64,000 nucleotides of DNA from an uncultured Clostridia bacterium (lineage in GTDB: Bacteria > Bacillota > Clostridia > Christensenellales > Borkfalkiaceae): NCBI GenBank assembly GCA_947631905.1, contig CANRND010000006.1:1-64000 (forward strand). Direction: 5' to 3'. Shown here one piece after another: positions 1 to 9,888 of this stretch. The first letter of the stretch is position 1. Every line of letters starts with the position of its first letter. Both the position numbers and the translations under genes were made by a program. The notes below the pieces were generated by a model, which saw only the letters and a program-made list of their open reading frames with translations, did not search any database and had not been told where the DNA came from.

Positions 1-190
1 ATGGCGAATGCGCGGGGCGGGATGACGTATTTGGAAAGGATAGAGATTTCTCCACTCCGTTCGCTACGCTCACTTCGGTCGAAATGACAATAGGACCCCC
101 TCCATTGGAGGGGGACTAAGGGGGTGGGCGTTATTCAGAACACGCCCCACACCCCTACCCCTCTCCCACGGAGAGGGTAAAGGCAGCATG
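1..190. repeat. Intergenic repeat block (families 1, 2 and 3)
   Basis: No gene is seen here. Bases 44-92 hold a copy of the dispersed family-1 element (GAGATTTCTC...CGAAATGACA) also found at about 22.1, 28.1, 33.5, 37.6 and 61.1 kb. Bases 93-180 hold pyrimidine/purine-rich palindromes (CCCCCTCC...GGAGGGGG, then CCCCTACCCCTCTCCC) related to families 2 and 3, which recur in other gaps of this window. Confidence 0.6.
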
Positions 191-218
191 AAAAAAGAAC
201 CCCGAGGGGTTCTTTTTT
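191..218. terminator. Bidirectional Rho-independent terminator
   Basis: A GAACCCC/GGGGTTC stem is flanked by six A on the left and six T on the right, so it can end transcripts on either strand. It sits directly after the stop of the minus-strand lipoprotein gene. Confidence 0.85.
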
Positions 219-248
219 CGGTTCGCGCATATGCGCGGGGTTGGTTCC

Positions 249-3200
249 TTAAAGAGCGTCCGTCGAAACGGTAATGGACTTCGTCGTCAACGCGTTTTCG
301 TTACCGTTGTCACCATAGCCGTCATCGATCGCAAGCTCCATTTGATAGGACTTTTCGTTAACACTGTCTTTGATGTAGCAAGTCCAGCTCGCCAAAGGAG
401 TGTTGAGATTGCTCTTGTCAAAGAAGCGGAAAGTGATCGAGAGAACTTTATTTTGGAGAGCCACCTCAATCTCCATAGCGCCGTCTTTCTTCGTTGCATT
501 GAGTTGATCGTTTGTTACGCCGTCGGGAAGAGGATAGCCGTTTTCGCCTCCAAGTCCCCAGCTCTTGCCTTCGTCGAAAGTGATTTCCTGAGGTCTCCAA
601 CTGAACGGGTCATCGCTGGAACGCGCGCCTTCCGCATCGGGACGGAGGAAGAAGTTCTTTCCGTTCACATTGATAAGGTTGACGACTGTACCCGCGAATA
701 CCTCGGCGTTATGACTGTTGTTCCACTCGACCCTGAGGGTCGTCTTCATACCGTCGTTCACGGTGTAGTATCTGGGAACAGCGGTACCCCAAATCTGGAA
801 GTTGCTCTCGGCAATCGTTTCGCTTCCGCAAACAACGACTTCGCCCTGTCTGGACTTCACGTTCTGGACCGCCGCGCCGTAACCGCCGATCTGGACGGTA
901 ACGGTTTCCGCCTTCGCGTTGGAGATAACGACCTTGCACTCGTACTTCTTCTGCGTGGTGGAAGTCCACGAAGTGGTGACGGTGAGTACGGTGCCGACTC
1001 TCGTGATGAGGGCAACGACCTCGCCGTTGAACTCGCCGTTTCCGTGTTCATGAACGAGATAAGCCGTGGAAGGCTCTCCGTCGATCTTGAACTCTTTGGT
1101 AATCTGCGCGGCTTCTCCGTCGGAGGTAACATCCGCGACTGCGTCGTTCGGATTTGCCAGGTCGATCGTGATATACTTCGCGTCTTCATCAAAAATCTGC
1201 AAACGCGCGTTGGAATAGTTGCCTGTACCATCCGCATGGGTGTAGGTGTACTGTACCGCAAAGTCGCCGCTCAAATTCGGGATGATGCCGTTTGCGCCTT
1301 GCCACCACTCATAGTTGCCCTGCGCGTATTCCGTCTCCGTTCCGAGAATGATATACTCGAACTGCGTATCGCTGATGGTAACCTTTTCACGGGTGTAATG
1401 GCACTCGGTGCATTCTTCGGTATTTTCCACTCCCGCCTTAGCCTGCCAGTTGTGGGCGCCGGTTGCGGGAACGATGATCGCGCCGTAGTAGAAGCCGTCT
1501 TCCGTTTTGTAAGCCGTAATGCCGTCTTTTACGCAACTACCCGGTTGCAGGGGTTCACGTTGCGTGCCGGCGTTAAGCGTACTCTTCTCGATCTTGTCGC
1601 TTTCCGTGCCGCCGCCAACGGTATAGAGGTTGTACGTCTGTTGGCCGTTTACCGTATCTTCATTTGCCGTGAAGCGGAACTTATCGGTGTTCGAATTTGC
1701 TCTCACGCCGATGGCGGGAAGGTGCAGGTTCGCAACAAGGACAACGCCCTTATCGTAGTCGAGCGGGTTGTTCACGGTGCCGAACGCGATGAGCTTAGGC
1801 GTACTGGTGTTCGTGGTAAGCTCGTTCTCGTCGAGCCAAGCGGCCGCGCCTTTCGTGATAGAGACGCCGACATTGTAAACCATCTGATACGTTCCGTCTT
1901 CGGCGGGCGTATGCTCGATGTTCAAGGAAGCCGCAAACTGCACGCCGTCTGCGATGTCCGCCGTTTCCTTGATCATGAATACCTGCAACTTGTTGCCGTC
2001 TACCTTTACATAGACGGGAGCTTCGTCGGTGCCGATATTGATAGCGGCTTTGGAGACCGCGAGGTTGTAAGTGAGCCTTACGGAAATGATCGTATCCGCC
2101 TCGGAGGTGCCGTTTCTGAGCGACACGGTGGTAGAGGTCTGCTCGGACGCAAGGTTGCCGAGGTCGGGAGCCGCGAGCCAATAGGTAACGGTTGCGCTGT
2201 TTGCCGTCTTATCGAGCCCAACGATATACAGCGAGTTGGATACGCGGTAGTAACCCTCTCTCGAAGTGGGAACGTGGCCCGCTTCATAGGTATCGGTGAT
2301 CTTCGCGTCAACTACGGAAATCTTTTCACGCGCGCTACCCGCAACGAGGTAGAGATCGTCTACGCCCGTAAGTCCGGTGTATTCCACGGTGTAGGTGCCG
2401 CCCGCGTCAAGCGTGAAGTCGCTCTCGGTGATCTCCGCGGCAACGGTGGTGAGCGTCTGCGTGAGCGTGGACAGGTCGATGAGTACGCTACCGACTGCGG
2501 TTTCTTCTTCGCCGCTCTTGCTGAGTTTGAGCGTGAACGCCTTAAAGCCCTCTTTGAGACCGACGATCACGTCGACCGTGGTATCCGCTTTCGTTGCGAT
2601 GACTTTTACATTTTCTCCGCCTTCAACGGTAACGTTATCGAATGCGTCCGCCGCAAGGTTGGTAACGAGCTTAAAGGCGACGAAGTGGGTATATTCCGCA
2701 CCGAGGACGGCCGCCTGCTCCGCGGTAGCCTTGACTGCCGCGCCGCTCATCGTGAGACGGATGCCGTTCCCGTCGGCGGTGACTGCGTAGTCATAGGTGA
2801 GTTCGGGAGATTCGAACGTCTCGTTGCCGCTCGTGATTGCGGTGCTGTTCGCGCCCGTCACAACGGTAGCAACGACCTTGATCCCCGGAAGAGGTTCTTC
2901 TTCGCCGTTAAATTCCACAAAGAAATCGTACATGTCGGCGGTAAGAGGCTCGGCGGAGAGGTTGACCCTCGTCTTGGCTTCGCCTTCGCCGCGGTAAGCA
3001 TACGCGGTGAAGTTGTTTTCGGTGAGCTTGCTATCGTCGGAGAATGTAGCCGTAGCTTTGAGGCCCGTGGTATCGAACATCTTGCCCGCGGGCTGAACGA
3101 GGTTGGTAGGAAGACTATCGACCGTATAATCGGTGATCGCAAGGCTTGCTACGAACTCTACGTCGGTGATGGTGAAGTCGCAGAACTCACCGTAAACGAC

Positions 3201-4271
3201 GACCTCGTAAGCCGCTCTGGGAACCTTGACGGTGTAAGTGAGCGTAGCGTCGGGGGCGGCGTTTGCCGCACCTGCGGCGGGTTTATCGCGGAATCTGTAA
3301 AGATCGTGGTTGATGCGCAAAATGCCGTCCGCCTGATAGTCGTACGTCACGACAACGGTGGACCATTGGCCCTCGCTGTTCACGAAGTCGTTCTGCGCAA
3401 GAATGTTGGTGCCGTTGACATGGATCTCCCATTCGGGGCTGTCTACCGTAGCGATACCGGACGCGGCGGCGCCGTTGCCTGCGGGGATGTTGGAGCCTTC
3501 GGCCGCAATAAATCCTTTCGCAGTACCGATGACATAAGAATCTTCACGGGGAATGAACCCGACCGTGCCGTTGCGGAAGCCCATCAAAGGGGTATCCCAC
3601 TGATGCACCGCCGTGGGATCGTCGCCCTCGGTAAGCGCGTTGATTTTCAGCGTGAGCGCGAGGCTTTGCCCTGCAACGAGGCTGCCGTAGGAAACGTGGT
3701 TCTCGCCCGTAATGGGAGCCTTTGCGCCGGAATAGGTCTTTCCTTCGGGACCTTTTTCAAACGTGGCCTGGGCGTTCCATGCGACCGTCTTGACCTTGTC
3801 TTCGAGGCCCGTGAACGAATTGCGCTTTGCGCCGCAATCGCATGCGAACTGGTACTTGCCGTCAGTGGACTCTTTCCAGCTGTGGTCGACGGAAACATTG
3901 TAAGATTTCTTTACGCGGTTATCTTTGCTCTCGGGTTTTCCGTCCCAGAGTTCTTCGGGCTGGTTCTTCGGAACGACATAGATGGTGTATTGGCCGGCCT
4001 GGGTCTCTTTATAAGCCGAGGAATCGACCTCATAGTCATCCGCCGTCAGTTCGTAGGCGTTGTCGTCGCCCTGATAATAGACGGTGACTTTCAATTCGCC
4101 CACGGAGAACTTTTCGCCCTCATTGAAGTTTGTCTTCTGTCCGGAAATTTCGATTTCCGAAATGCCCTTCGGACCCTTGTTTTCTTCTTTCGGATCGTTC
4201 TTGCAGGCAAACAAGCCGAGAGAGCAACAGAAAACAAGCAGAAGTGTCAAAGCTACTTTGAGCTTCTTCAT
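249..4271 (-). CDS. Large surface lipoprotein with Ig-like domains
   Basis: The 1340-residue product starts with a lipoprotein signal peptide (MKKLKVALTLLLVF, lipobox GLFAC near residue 23), so it should be tethered to the outer face of the membrane. Residues about 35-115 look like a bacterial Ig-like domain (GEKFSVGELKVTVYY), and further beta-rich repeats follow. Two short Cys/His motifs recur (HSWKES...CDCG near residue 130 and HNWQAK...CTEC near 970), which hints at duplicated modules. No catalytic motif is recognised. GGGGGAAAG precedes the ATG, and a TTGACA-17-TAAAAT promoter lies upstream, so it is probably monocistronic. Adhesion or carbohydrate binding is a guess. The equally long antisense ORF is a composition shadow. 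Confidence 0.8.
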   Translation of the reverse strand: MKKLKVALTLLLVFCCSLGLFACKNDPKEENKGPKGISEIEISGQKTNFNEGEKFSVGELKVTVYYQGDDNAYELTADDYEVDSSAYKETQAGQYTIYVVPKNQPEELWDGKPESKDNRVKKSYNVSVDHSWKESTDGKYQFACDCGAKRNSFTGLEDKVKTVAWNAQATFEKGPEGKTYSGAKAPITGENHVSYGSLVAGQSLALTLKINALTEGDDPTAVHQWDTPLMGFRNGTVGFIPREDSYVIGTAKGFIAAEGSNIPAGNGAAASGIATVDSPEWEIHVNGTNILAQNDFVNSEGQWSTVVVTYDYQADGILRINHDLYRFRDKPAAGAANAAPDATLTYTVKVPRAAYEVVVYGEFCDFTITDVEFVASLAITDYTVDSLPTNLVQPAGKMFDTTGLKATATFSDDSKLTENNFTAYAYRGEGEAKTRVNLSAEPLTADMYDFFVEFNGEEEPLPGIKVVATVVTGANSTAITSGNETFESPELTYDYAVTADGNGIRLTMSGAAVKATAEQAAVLGAEYTHFVAFKLVTNLAADAFDNVTVEGGENVKVIATKADTTVDVIVGLKEGFKAFTLKLSKSGEEETAVGSVLIDLSTLTQTLTTVAAEITESDFTLDAGGTYTVEYTGLTGVDDLYLVAGSAREKISVVDAKITDTYEAGHVPTSREGYYRVSNSLYIVGLDKTANSATVTYWLAAPDLGNLASEQTSTTVSLRNGTSEADTIISVRLTYNLAVSKAAINIGTDEAPVYVKVDGNKLQVFMIKETADIADGVQFAASLNIEHTPAEDGTYQMVYNVGVSITKGAAAWLDENELTTNTSTPKLIAFGTVNNPLDYDKGVVLVANLHLPAIGVRANSNTDKFRFTANEDTVNGQQTYNLYTVGGGTESDKIEKSTLNAGTQREPLQPGSCVKDGITAYKTEDGFYYGAIIVPATGAHNWQAKAGVENTEECTECHYTREKVTISDTQFEYIILGTETEYAQGNYEWWQGANGIIPNLSGDFAVQYTYTHADGTGNYSNARLQIFDEDAKYITIDLANPNDAVADVTSDGEAAQITKEFKIDGEPSTAYLVHEHGNGEFNGEVVALITRVGTVLTVTTSWTSTTQKKYECKVVISNAKAETVTVQIGGYGAAVQNVKSRQGEVVVCGSETIAESNFQIWGTAVPRYYTVNDGMKTTLRVEWNNSHNAEVFAGTVVNLINVNGKNFFLRPDAEGARSSDDPFSWRPQEITFDEGKSWGLGGENGYPLPDGVTNDQLNATKKDGAMEIEVALQNKVLSITFRFFDKSNLNTPLASWTCYIKDSVNEKSYQMELAIDDGYGDNGNENALTTKSITVSTDAL

Positions 4272-4328
4272 AGTTACTTTCCCCCTAATAAAGTTTTTAT
4301 TTCGCCATTTTCACTTATGGCAGACATC

Positions 4329-4357
4329 ATTTTACACCAAAAATTTTGCGATGTCAA
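4329..4357 (-). promoter_or_regulatory. Promoter of the surface lipoprotein gene
   Basis: On the minus strand TTGACA (4352-4357) and TAAAAT (4329-4334) are separated by 17 bases, about 60 bases before the start codon. Confidence 0.75.
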
Positions 4358-4404
4358 TACTTTTGAGGAAAAATTTGCGCAGTTTTTGTTTCCCCCTTTC
4401 GCCG

Positions 4405-4447
4405 GCGGCGCCCGCCTTTTCCCGCGGCGGGAAAAGGCGGGCGCCGC
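4405..4447 (-). terminator. Long perfect hairpin after the ABC uptake operon
   Basis: A perfect 21-bp inverted repeat with a one-base centre (GCGGCGCCCGCC...GGCGGGCGCCGC) follows the ATPase stop codon by about 20 bases. It has no clean U-tract on the minus strand, so it may be a terminator, a 3' stabiliser or both. Confidence 0.5.
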
Positions 4448-4466
4448 ATAAATCCTTATAAATTCT

Positions 4467-5558
4467 TTATTTTATCTTTACAGTAACGAGATTGGTAAAC
4501 CCGTCCTCTCCGGCAGCCGCGTATTCAATGCTTTGGGCGGCGTTTTCGGCAAGCCGCAAGGAGAGGAAATTATCGGACGTTGTGGGGTCGAACGCCTCTC
4601 CGCCGTATCTGATCTGCATCGTGGCGGTCTCCTCATCCTGGGAATACCCGACGGAGACGTTCAGCGCAAAAGGCTCTCCGAGCGCGGGCAGGATGATCTG
4701 CACGCACAGCTCTTCAAACACGGTCTGCGCGCGGTAAATGGTCCTTTGCGAGATACCGCTCCGCCTGCCGAACTCCTCCAAACGCGTGTTGAACCCGATG
4801 AAATCGAAATTCCCCGAGGTGATGTCCGTTTCGAATACTTTGACGCGCTTGATGAACCGCACCGTTTTCTCGCGCTTGGGATGATCGAATATCTCTTGCG
4901 GCGTTCCCTCTTCGTAGATCCCGCCCTCATCCATATAAAATACGCGGTTCGCTATCTCCCGCGCGAAATGCATCTCGTGCGTCACGATCACCATCGTGAG
5001 TCCCTGCCGCGCGAGGTCGCGGATGACCGCCTGCACCTCGCCCACCATCGTGGGATCGAGCGCCGAAGTCGGTTCGTCGAACAAAATGATCTCGGGTTTC
5101 ATCGCAAGCGTTCTGGCGATCGCCACGCGCTGTTTTTGTCCGCCCGAAAGCTCATCGGGGAAATTTTCCGCCTTGTCCGCAAGCCCCACCGCGCGGAGCA
5201 GGCGCATCCCCTCCTCGTATGCCTCCCGCCTGGGCGTTTTCAGCAGGTCCACCGGCGCCGCCATGATGTTTTCGATGACGTTCATATGTTGGAACAGGTT
5301 GAACGACTGGAAAACCATGCCCATTTTTCTGCGCACCGCATTGATGTTGCACTTTTTATCGGTGATGCGGACGCCGTCTACCCAGATGTCCCCCGACGTG
5401 GGCGTTTCCAACAGGTTGAGACAGCGGATGAACGTCGATTTCCCCGTCCCCGAGGGACCGATCACGGAAATGACGTCTCCCCTTTCGATCGTGACGGTTA
5501 CGTCCTTTAACGGCGTGACGTTGCCGTATTCCTTTCTCAGATGTTCGATACGGATCAT
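4467..5558 (-). CDS. Amino-acid ABC transporter ATPase with GHKL-like C-terminal tail
   Basis: The 363-residue product is a GlnQ/HisP-type ATPase that should power uptake through the permease encoded just upstream. The Walker A (GPSGTGKST, about 34-42), signature (LSGGQKQR, about 137) and Walker B (ILFDEP, about 158) motifs are intact. The usual family length is about 240-250. Residues about 250-363 are extra and resemble a degenerate histidine-kinase-like/anti-sigma ATPase fold (FEELCVQII, then [10 protein letters not shown] and a closing VTVKIK strand), without the glycine-rich nucleotide lid. The start was moved inward from the ORF-track start: ATG at 5558 follows AAGGAGG and overlaps the permease stop as ATGA, showing translational coupling. 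Confidence 0.9.
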   Translation of the reverse strand: MIRIEHLRKEYGNVTPLKDVTVTIERGDVISVIGPSGTGKSTFIRCLNLLETPTSGDIWVDGVRITDKKCNINAVRRKMGMVFQSFNLFQHMNVIENIMAAPVDLLKTPRREAYEEGMRLLRAVGLADKAENFPDELSGGQKQRVAIARTLAMKPEIILFDEPTSALDPTMVGEVQAVIRDLARQGLTMVIVTHEMHFAREIANRVFYMDEGGIYEEGTPQEIFDHPKREKTVRFIKRVKVFETDITSGNFDFIGFNTRLEEFGRRSGISQRTIYRAQTVFEELCVQIILPALGEPFALNVSVGYSQDEETATMQIRYGGEAFDPTTSDNFLSLRLAENAAQSIEYAAAGEDGFTNLVTVKIK

Positions 5559-7102
5559 TTTTCTCCTCCTTGCACGAGAGCTTTGCGCCTGTTCCTGCGC
5601 CTCGGGTCGGTCTTGCGCGCGAGAAGACCGAACAATACCGAGATCCCCCACGTGAGCAAAAAGTAAATGACGGCGATGGCAAAGAGCGGGAAGAACGCCT
5701 CGTAAGTATTGCTGCGGATGATGTCCCCCACTTTGGTAAGGTCGCTTACCGCGATGTAGCCGACGACGGAGGTGGCCTTGACGAGACCGACGGCCTCGGC
5801 GGAATAGGCGGGGATGAACATCTTCATCGCCTGCGGCAGAACGATACGGAAAAACGTGCGGTTCCTGCCGTAGCCGAGCGCATAAGCCGCCTCGGTCTGT
5901 CCCTTATCCACCCCCTCGACCGTCAGTTTCAACTGCCCGTAGACAAAGGAACCGAACGTGAGGATAAACCCGATGACCGCGACCGCAAGCCCGCTCAGGT
6001 CGGTATTGCCGAACACGACATAGAAGAGGATCATCAGAACGACCAGCACGGGCATGCCCTCGACGAGCTTGGAGTAGACTTTTGCGAAGCCTTGCGCGAT
6101 TTTGGACGGGATCTTGTATTTCGACCGCGACGCAAGATACAACAGAAATCCGAGCAGGGTCCCGCCCGCCATTGCGGAAAATGAGATGAGAAGCGTTGTC
6201 CCTATCCCCTGCAAAATGAGTTTCCAGCGGCCCTCCCGCACAAAAGTCTTTTCAAAGCTCTCGCCGATGGAGGCAAAAAAGCCCCCGCCGCCCTCGTAGA
6301 CCGCCATCACGACGTCCGCTTTCATATACGGGTCGCTGAAATTTACGCTCTCCTTGCGTTCGTCCGTCATATACAGTCCCGCGCAGACCATATCATATTT
6401 TCCGCCCGCGAGGCCCGCAAGGCCGTCCGTTGCGAACGAGCCGTTCGTATATTTGATATTGTAATGATATTTTTCACAGAAACGGAACAGGACCTCGGCC
6501 TCAAAGCCGACGGGTTCCCCGTTGTACATGTAGACAAAGGGTTTTCTCGTCATGTCTAAGGAAACGTTGAGCGTCGGGTAACTGCCGGGAAGCTCCCCGA
6601 ACGGGATATTTTCGCTCGGCTCCGTTTCGCCGTACCACTTTTCGAGGAGCGTGCCGAGCGTTCTCGTCTCTTCGAGTTCCGCGAGAAACCCGTTCATCTG
6701 TCCGCAGAGGCGGTCTCCCTCCTCGTTTTTTTGGAAACCGAAGCCGATCTCCACCGAATAGCCGGGGACGGGCATGCAGGAAAGTCCGCTTTCGGTGCGC
6801 TTTACGGCGTTGAAATTGGGACGGTCGAGCATGGTGCCGTCCACCTTGCCCTGTTTGAGCGCGCCGAGAACGTCGGCAAAATTATTGAACATGCTGATCT
6901 CGGCCTGCGGGAACAGCTCGCGGGAATAGCCGTCGTACAGCGATCCCGTAACAACGCCGAGTTTGGCGTTTTCAAACTGAGAAAGTCCCTCCTGCGGGGA
7001 CGCGTCTTCCGCCTTTTCGCCGCAACCCGCGAGCAAAACCACTGCCAGCGCCGCCGCGAACACCGCGCGCAGAATTTTTTTGAATTTCCCGTTGTTTCGC
7101 AT
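5555..7102 (-). CDS. Fused amino-acid-binding lipoprotein and ABC permease
   Basis: This 515-residue protein combines two normally separate subunits. It starts with a lipoprotein signal (lipobox LLAGC, Cys27), followed by binding-protein sequence of the SBP_bac_3 type (about 30-280, with [14 protein letters not shown] and [15 protein letters not shown] typical of the second half). From about 300 there is a HisM/GlnP-type membrane domain with the EAA loop [15 protein letters not shown]. The N-terminal 130 residues look like a first, diverged binding domain. With the downstream ATPase it makes a two-gene uptake system for polar amino acids; the exact substrate is not readable. GGAGGG precedes the ATG, and a good promoter lies at 7176-7204. 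Confidence 0.9.
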   Translation of the reverse strand: MRNNGKFKKILRAVFAAALAVVLLAGCGEKAEDASPQEGLSQFENAKLGVVTGSLYDGYSRELFPQAEISMFNNFADVLGALKQGKVDGTMLDRPNFNAVKRTESGLSCMPVPGYSVEIGFGFQKNEEGDRLCGQMNGFLAELEETRTLGTLLEKWYGETEPSENIPFGELPGSYPTLNVSLDMTRKPFVYMYNGEPVGFEAEVLFRFCEKYHYNIKYTNGSFATDGLAGLAGGKYDMVCAGLYMTDERKESVNFSDPYMKADVVMAVYEGGGGFFASIGESFEKTFVREGRWKLILQGIGTTLLISFSAMAGGTLLGFLLYLASRSKYKIPSKIAQGFAKVYSKLVEGMPVLVVLMILFYVVFGNTDLSGLAVAVIGFILTFGSFVYGQLKLTVEGVDKGQTEAAYALGYGRNRTFFRIVLPQAMKMFIPAYSAEAVGLVKATSVVGYIAVSDLTKVGDIIRSNTYEAFFPLFAIAVIYFLLTWGISVLFGLLARKTDPRRRNRRKALVQGGEK

Positions 7103-7175
7103 CTTCCCTCCTGCCGCATGGGCGCAGACCGCCCTGCCTGCGCCCCGATCTTTATAGCGAACCTTATTTCACATG

Positions 7176-7204
7176 ATTATATCACTTCTGTGCAAAAGTG
7201 TAAA
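7176..7204 (-). promoter_or_regulatory. Promoter of the amino-acid ABC operon
   Basis: TTTACA (7199-7204) and TATAAT (7176-7181) on the minus strand, 17-base spacer, about 75 bases before the start codon. Confidence 0.7.
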
Positions 7205-7259
7205 GCGGTAAAAAACCCGCCGCGGAAAAAAAGTATTTTTTTGTTTTTGTTGCAACAGC

Positions 7260-7288
7260 TTGAAAAAAGCCGAATGATTTGTTATAAT
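7260..7288 (+). promoter_or_regulatory. Promoter of the membrane PP2C phosphatase
   Basis: TTGAAA (7260-7265), 17-base spacer, TATAAT (7283-7288). A small leader hairpin GCGGAC-GAAAG-GTCCGC follows at about 7301-7317 before the AAAGGTG ribosome binding site. Confidence 0.75.
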
Positions 7289-7349
7289 AAAAAGAAAAAG
7301 GCGGACGAAAGGTCCGCTCTCCCGTCACAGAAAAGGTGAAACGAAAACT

Positions 7350-9833
7350 ATGTCGTATTTTCTATTGATCGTCGCGGGGTCGCTCCCCGTACTCGCCTGC
7401 GTGGGATTTTACCTGCTCGAAAGAAAAACGCCTTTCTCAAAACTGAACTATTGGCTAAGACAAGCGATCATCGGCGTGGTGTTCGGAAGTTTCTCGGCCC
7501 TTGCCACCGAAGTTTTCAGCACCGACATCGGCGGGGCGCTCATCAACGTGCGCGACGCGGCTCCCCTTGCCGCAGGGCTGGTTCTGGGCGGACCCGCGGG
7601 GATCATCGCGGGCGTAATCGGCGGCGCGGAGCGGGCGCTCTGCGTCCTCTGGAACAAAAGCGCCGCCTATACGGCGATCGCCTGTTCCGTTTCCACCGCT
7701 CTCTCGGGGGTGTTCGGATGCCTGTGCCGCAAATTCATGTTCGGGGACAAAAATCCCTCCTGGTCGTACGCCCTGCTCATCTCGCTCACGATGGAAGTTC
7801 TGCACATGCTCCTCATCTTCCTGACGAACATGACGGACATCCAGAGGGCGTTCACCGTCGTCGAACAGGCGTCGATCCCCATGATCCTCGTAAACACCCT
7901 CTCGGTGACAATCGCGGACATTTGTGTTTCGCTCTTCGAACGGGAAAAACTGCTCTCGTTCGGCAAGAGAACGATCGCGCAGATCTTCGAGACCTTTCTC
8001 TTTGTCTGCGTTGCCGTGGCGTTTGCGGCAACCTCCGTGTTCACTTATTTCTTACAGACGAATATCGTGGAGTCGGACACCGAAACTTTGCTGAAACAGA
8101 CCACCGCCGACGTCACGGAGGACATCCGCGAGGCTTCCGACCTCAAACTTTTGGAGAGCGCGAGGAGCGTTGCGGGCGAACTGACGGACAGCGACTTCCA
8201 GATCGTACAAGACCTGTTTGACGAGCTGTTGGGCGGGGAGGCGGGAGAAAACATCCTGTTTGCGATTCTTGCCGCCTATGCCGACGAGATCAACATCGTG
8301 GACAAAAGCGGCGTCATCGTAAAATCCACCAACGAGAGCTATGTCGGCTTCGACATGCACAGCGGGGAGCAGGCGGCGGAATTTTTATGCCTGCTCGGAG
8401 ATACCGAGGAATACGTGCAGTCCTACGGCCCCATCTCCGCCGATTCCGACGTCTCCTACAAATATGCGGGCAAAAAACTGCACCCCGGAGAATTTTTGGA
8501 GGACGGCGGCTTTGTGCAGGTCGGCTATAATTCGGAGAGCTACTATAAAGCGCTCGAAGAGCGCGTGAAGATCGCGGCGGAAAACCGCCATATCGGGCGG
8601 AGCGGCTACGTCATCATCCTCGATGAAGCTTTCAACGTCGTCAGCGCGCCCGACGGACACGGCAACGATTCTTTCCCGAACCGCGGGGCGGCTAACTTCG
8701 CGTCCGGCGCCAACAGCACCTTTCTTGCCGATGTGGCGGGCGTAAAGAGCTACTGCCGTTACAACTTCACCGAGGGCTATTACATCGTGGCGGTCTACCC
8801 CGAGCGGGACGCCGTGTTCGCCAGAAATATTTCGGTGTACGTCCTCATCTTTGTGGAGATCATCGTGTTTTCCGCGCTCTTCCTCTTCCTCTACCTCGTG
8901 ATCAAAAAGCGCATTGTGGGCAATATCGACAAGGTGAACGCCTCTCTCGCGCAGATCACGGAGGGCAACCTCGACGTTACGGTGGACGTGCGCGACGGCG
9001 TGGAATTTTCCTCCCTCTCCGACGACATCAACGCGACCGTCGCCACCCTGAAACATTACATAGAAGCCGAGGCGCAGCGCATCGACAAGGAGCTTGAATT
9101 TGCGCACCGCATCCAGCTCTCCGCGCTCCCCTCGGAGTTCCCGCCCTACCCCGACCACACCGAGTTCGACATATTCGCCTCGATGGACGCGGCGAAAGAA
9201 GTCGGCGGCGACTTCTACGATTTCTACTTTGCGGGACAGGACAAATTCGTGTTCATGATCGCCGACGTTTCGGGCAAGGGGATCCCCGCGGCGATGTTCA
9301 TGATGACGGCGAAAACGCACCTGCGCAACATGACGGAAACGGGCAAGGACATCGCCAAAGTCTTTACCGAAGTCAACGCGCGGCTGTGCGAGAACAACGC
9401 GGCGGATATGTTCGTGACGGCGTGGATGGGCCAGATAGACCTGAAAACGGGCAACCTCTCCTTTGTCAACGCGGGCCACAATCCCCCGCTCGTCAAGCAC
9501 GCGGACGGAACGTTTGAATATCTGCGCACCAGAGCCAACTTCATCCTCGCGGGAATGGATTCCACCCAATACAAAAAGCAAGAACTGCAACTCATGCCGG
9601 GGGATGAAATTTTCCTCTACACGGACGGCGTAACGGAAGCGACCGATCCCGCGGAGCAACTCTTCGGTGAAGACCGCCTGCAAGCCTGTCTGAACGAGAG
9701 CGGCGACACCGACCCCGCCGAGATCTGCAAACGGGTGAAACGCGCCGTGGACGCCTTTGCGGACAGTGCGCCGCAATTCGACGACATTACCATGCTCGCG
9801 TTCAGGCTCAATTCCACCGTGCCGAACAACTGA
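7350..9833 (+). CDS. Membrane sensor PP2C phosphatase (LytS-type TM region, Cache-like, HAMP, SpoIIE/RsbU domain)
   Basis: The 827-residue protein should sense an extracellular signal and dephosphorylate a STAS antagonist. Residues 1-230 form a multi-helix membrane region resembling the 5TM-LYT domain of LytS-type sensors (RDAAPLAAGLVLGGPAGIIAG). About 245-490 is an extracytoplasmic Cache-like domain closed by a membrane helix. A HAMP segment follows (ITEGNLDVTVDVRDGVEF), then the SpoIIE/RsbU-type PP2C domain with GGDFYDF, DVSGKGIPAAMF, NAGHNPP, LYTDGVTEA and DDITML, so the metal ligands are present. It precedes the peptide-export locus, which encodes matching RsbW and STAS partners. A role as their phosphatase is inferred from proximity and family. 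It has its own promoter. Confidence 0.9.
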   Translation: MSYFLLIVAGSLPVLACVGFYLLERKTPFSKLNYWLRQAIIGVVFGSFSALATEVFSTDIGGALINVRDAAPLAAGLVLGGPAGIIAGVIGGAERALCVLWNKSAAYTAIACSVSTALSGVFGCLCRKFMFGDKNPSWSYALLISLTMEVLHMLLIFLTNMTDIQRAFTVVEQASIPMILVNTLSVTIADICVSLFEREKLLSFGKRTIAQIFETFLFVCVAVAFAATSVFTYFLQTNIVESDTETLLKQTTADVTEDIREASDLKLLESARSVAGELTDSDFQIVQDLFDELLGGEAGENILFAILAAYADEINIVDKSGVIVKSTNESYVGFDMHSGEQAAEFLCLLGDTEEYVQSYGPISADSDVSYKYAGKKLHPGEFLEDGGFVQVGYNSESYYKALEERVKIAAENRHIGRSGYVIILDEAFNVVSAPDGHGNDSFPNRGAANFASGANSTFLADVAGVKSYCRYNFTEGYYIVAVYPERDAVFARNISVYVLIFVEIIVFSALFLFLYLVIKKRIVGNIDKVNASLAQITEGNLDVTVDVRDGVEFSSLSDDINATVATLKHYIEAEAQRIDKELEFAHRIQLSALPSEFPPYPDHTEFDIFASMDAAKEVGGDFYDFYFAGQDKFVFMIADVSGKGIPAAMFMMTAKTHLRNMTETGKDIAKVFTEVNARLCENNAADMFVTAWMGQIDLKTGNLSFVNAGHNPPLVKHADGTFEYLRTRANFILAGMDSTQYKKQELQLMPGDEIFLYTDGVTEATDPAEQLFGEDRLQACLNESGDTDPAEICKRVKRAVDAFADSAPQFDDITMLAFRLNSTVPNN

Positions 9834-9852
9834 ACAAGATTTGGGCAGAAAA

Positions 9853-9880
9853 AACCCCGGCTTTCGCCGGGAAGTTTTCG
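9853..9880. terminator. Convergent terminator between phosphatase and peptide 1
   Basis: CCCGGC-TTTC-GCCGGG stem at 9856-9871. On the minus strand it is followed by six U, so it is a strong terminator for the precursor-peptide gene; on the plus strand it is followed by AAGTTTT. Confidence 0.8.
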
Positions 9881-9888
9881 GTATTTGA

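Noticed and set aside
231-4451. 1406-codon plus-strand ORF opposite the surface lipoprotein
   Set aside because: It mirrors the minus-strand gene, has an Arg/Val-rich composition typical of a shadow frame, no signal or domain and no ribosome binding site; the minus-strand reading has a lipobox and promoter.
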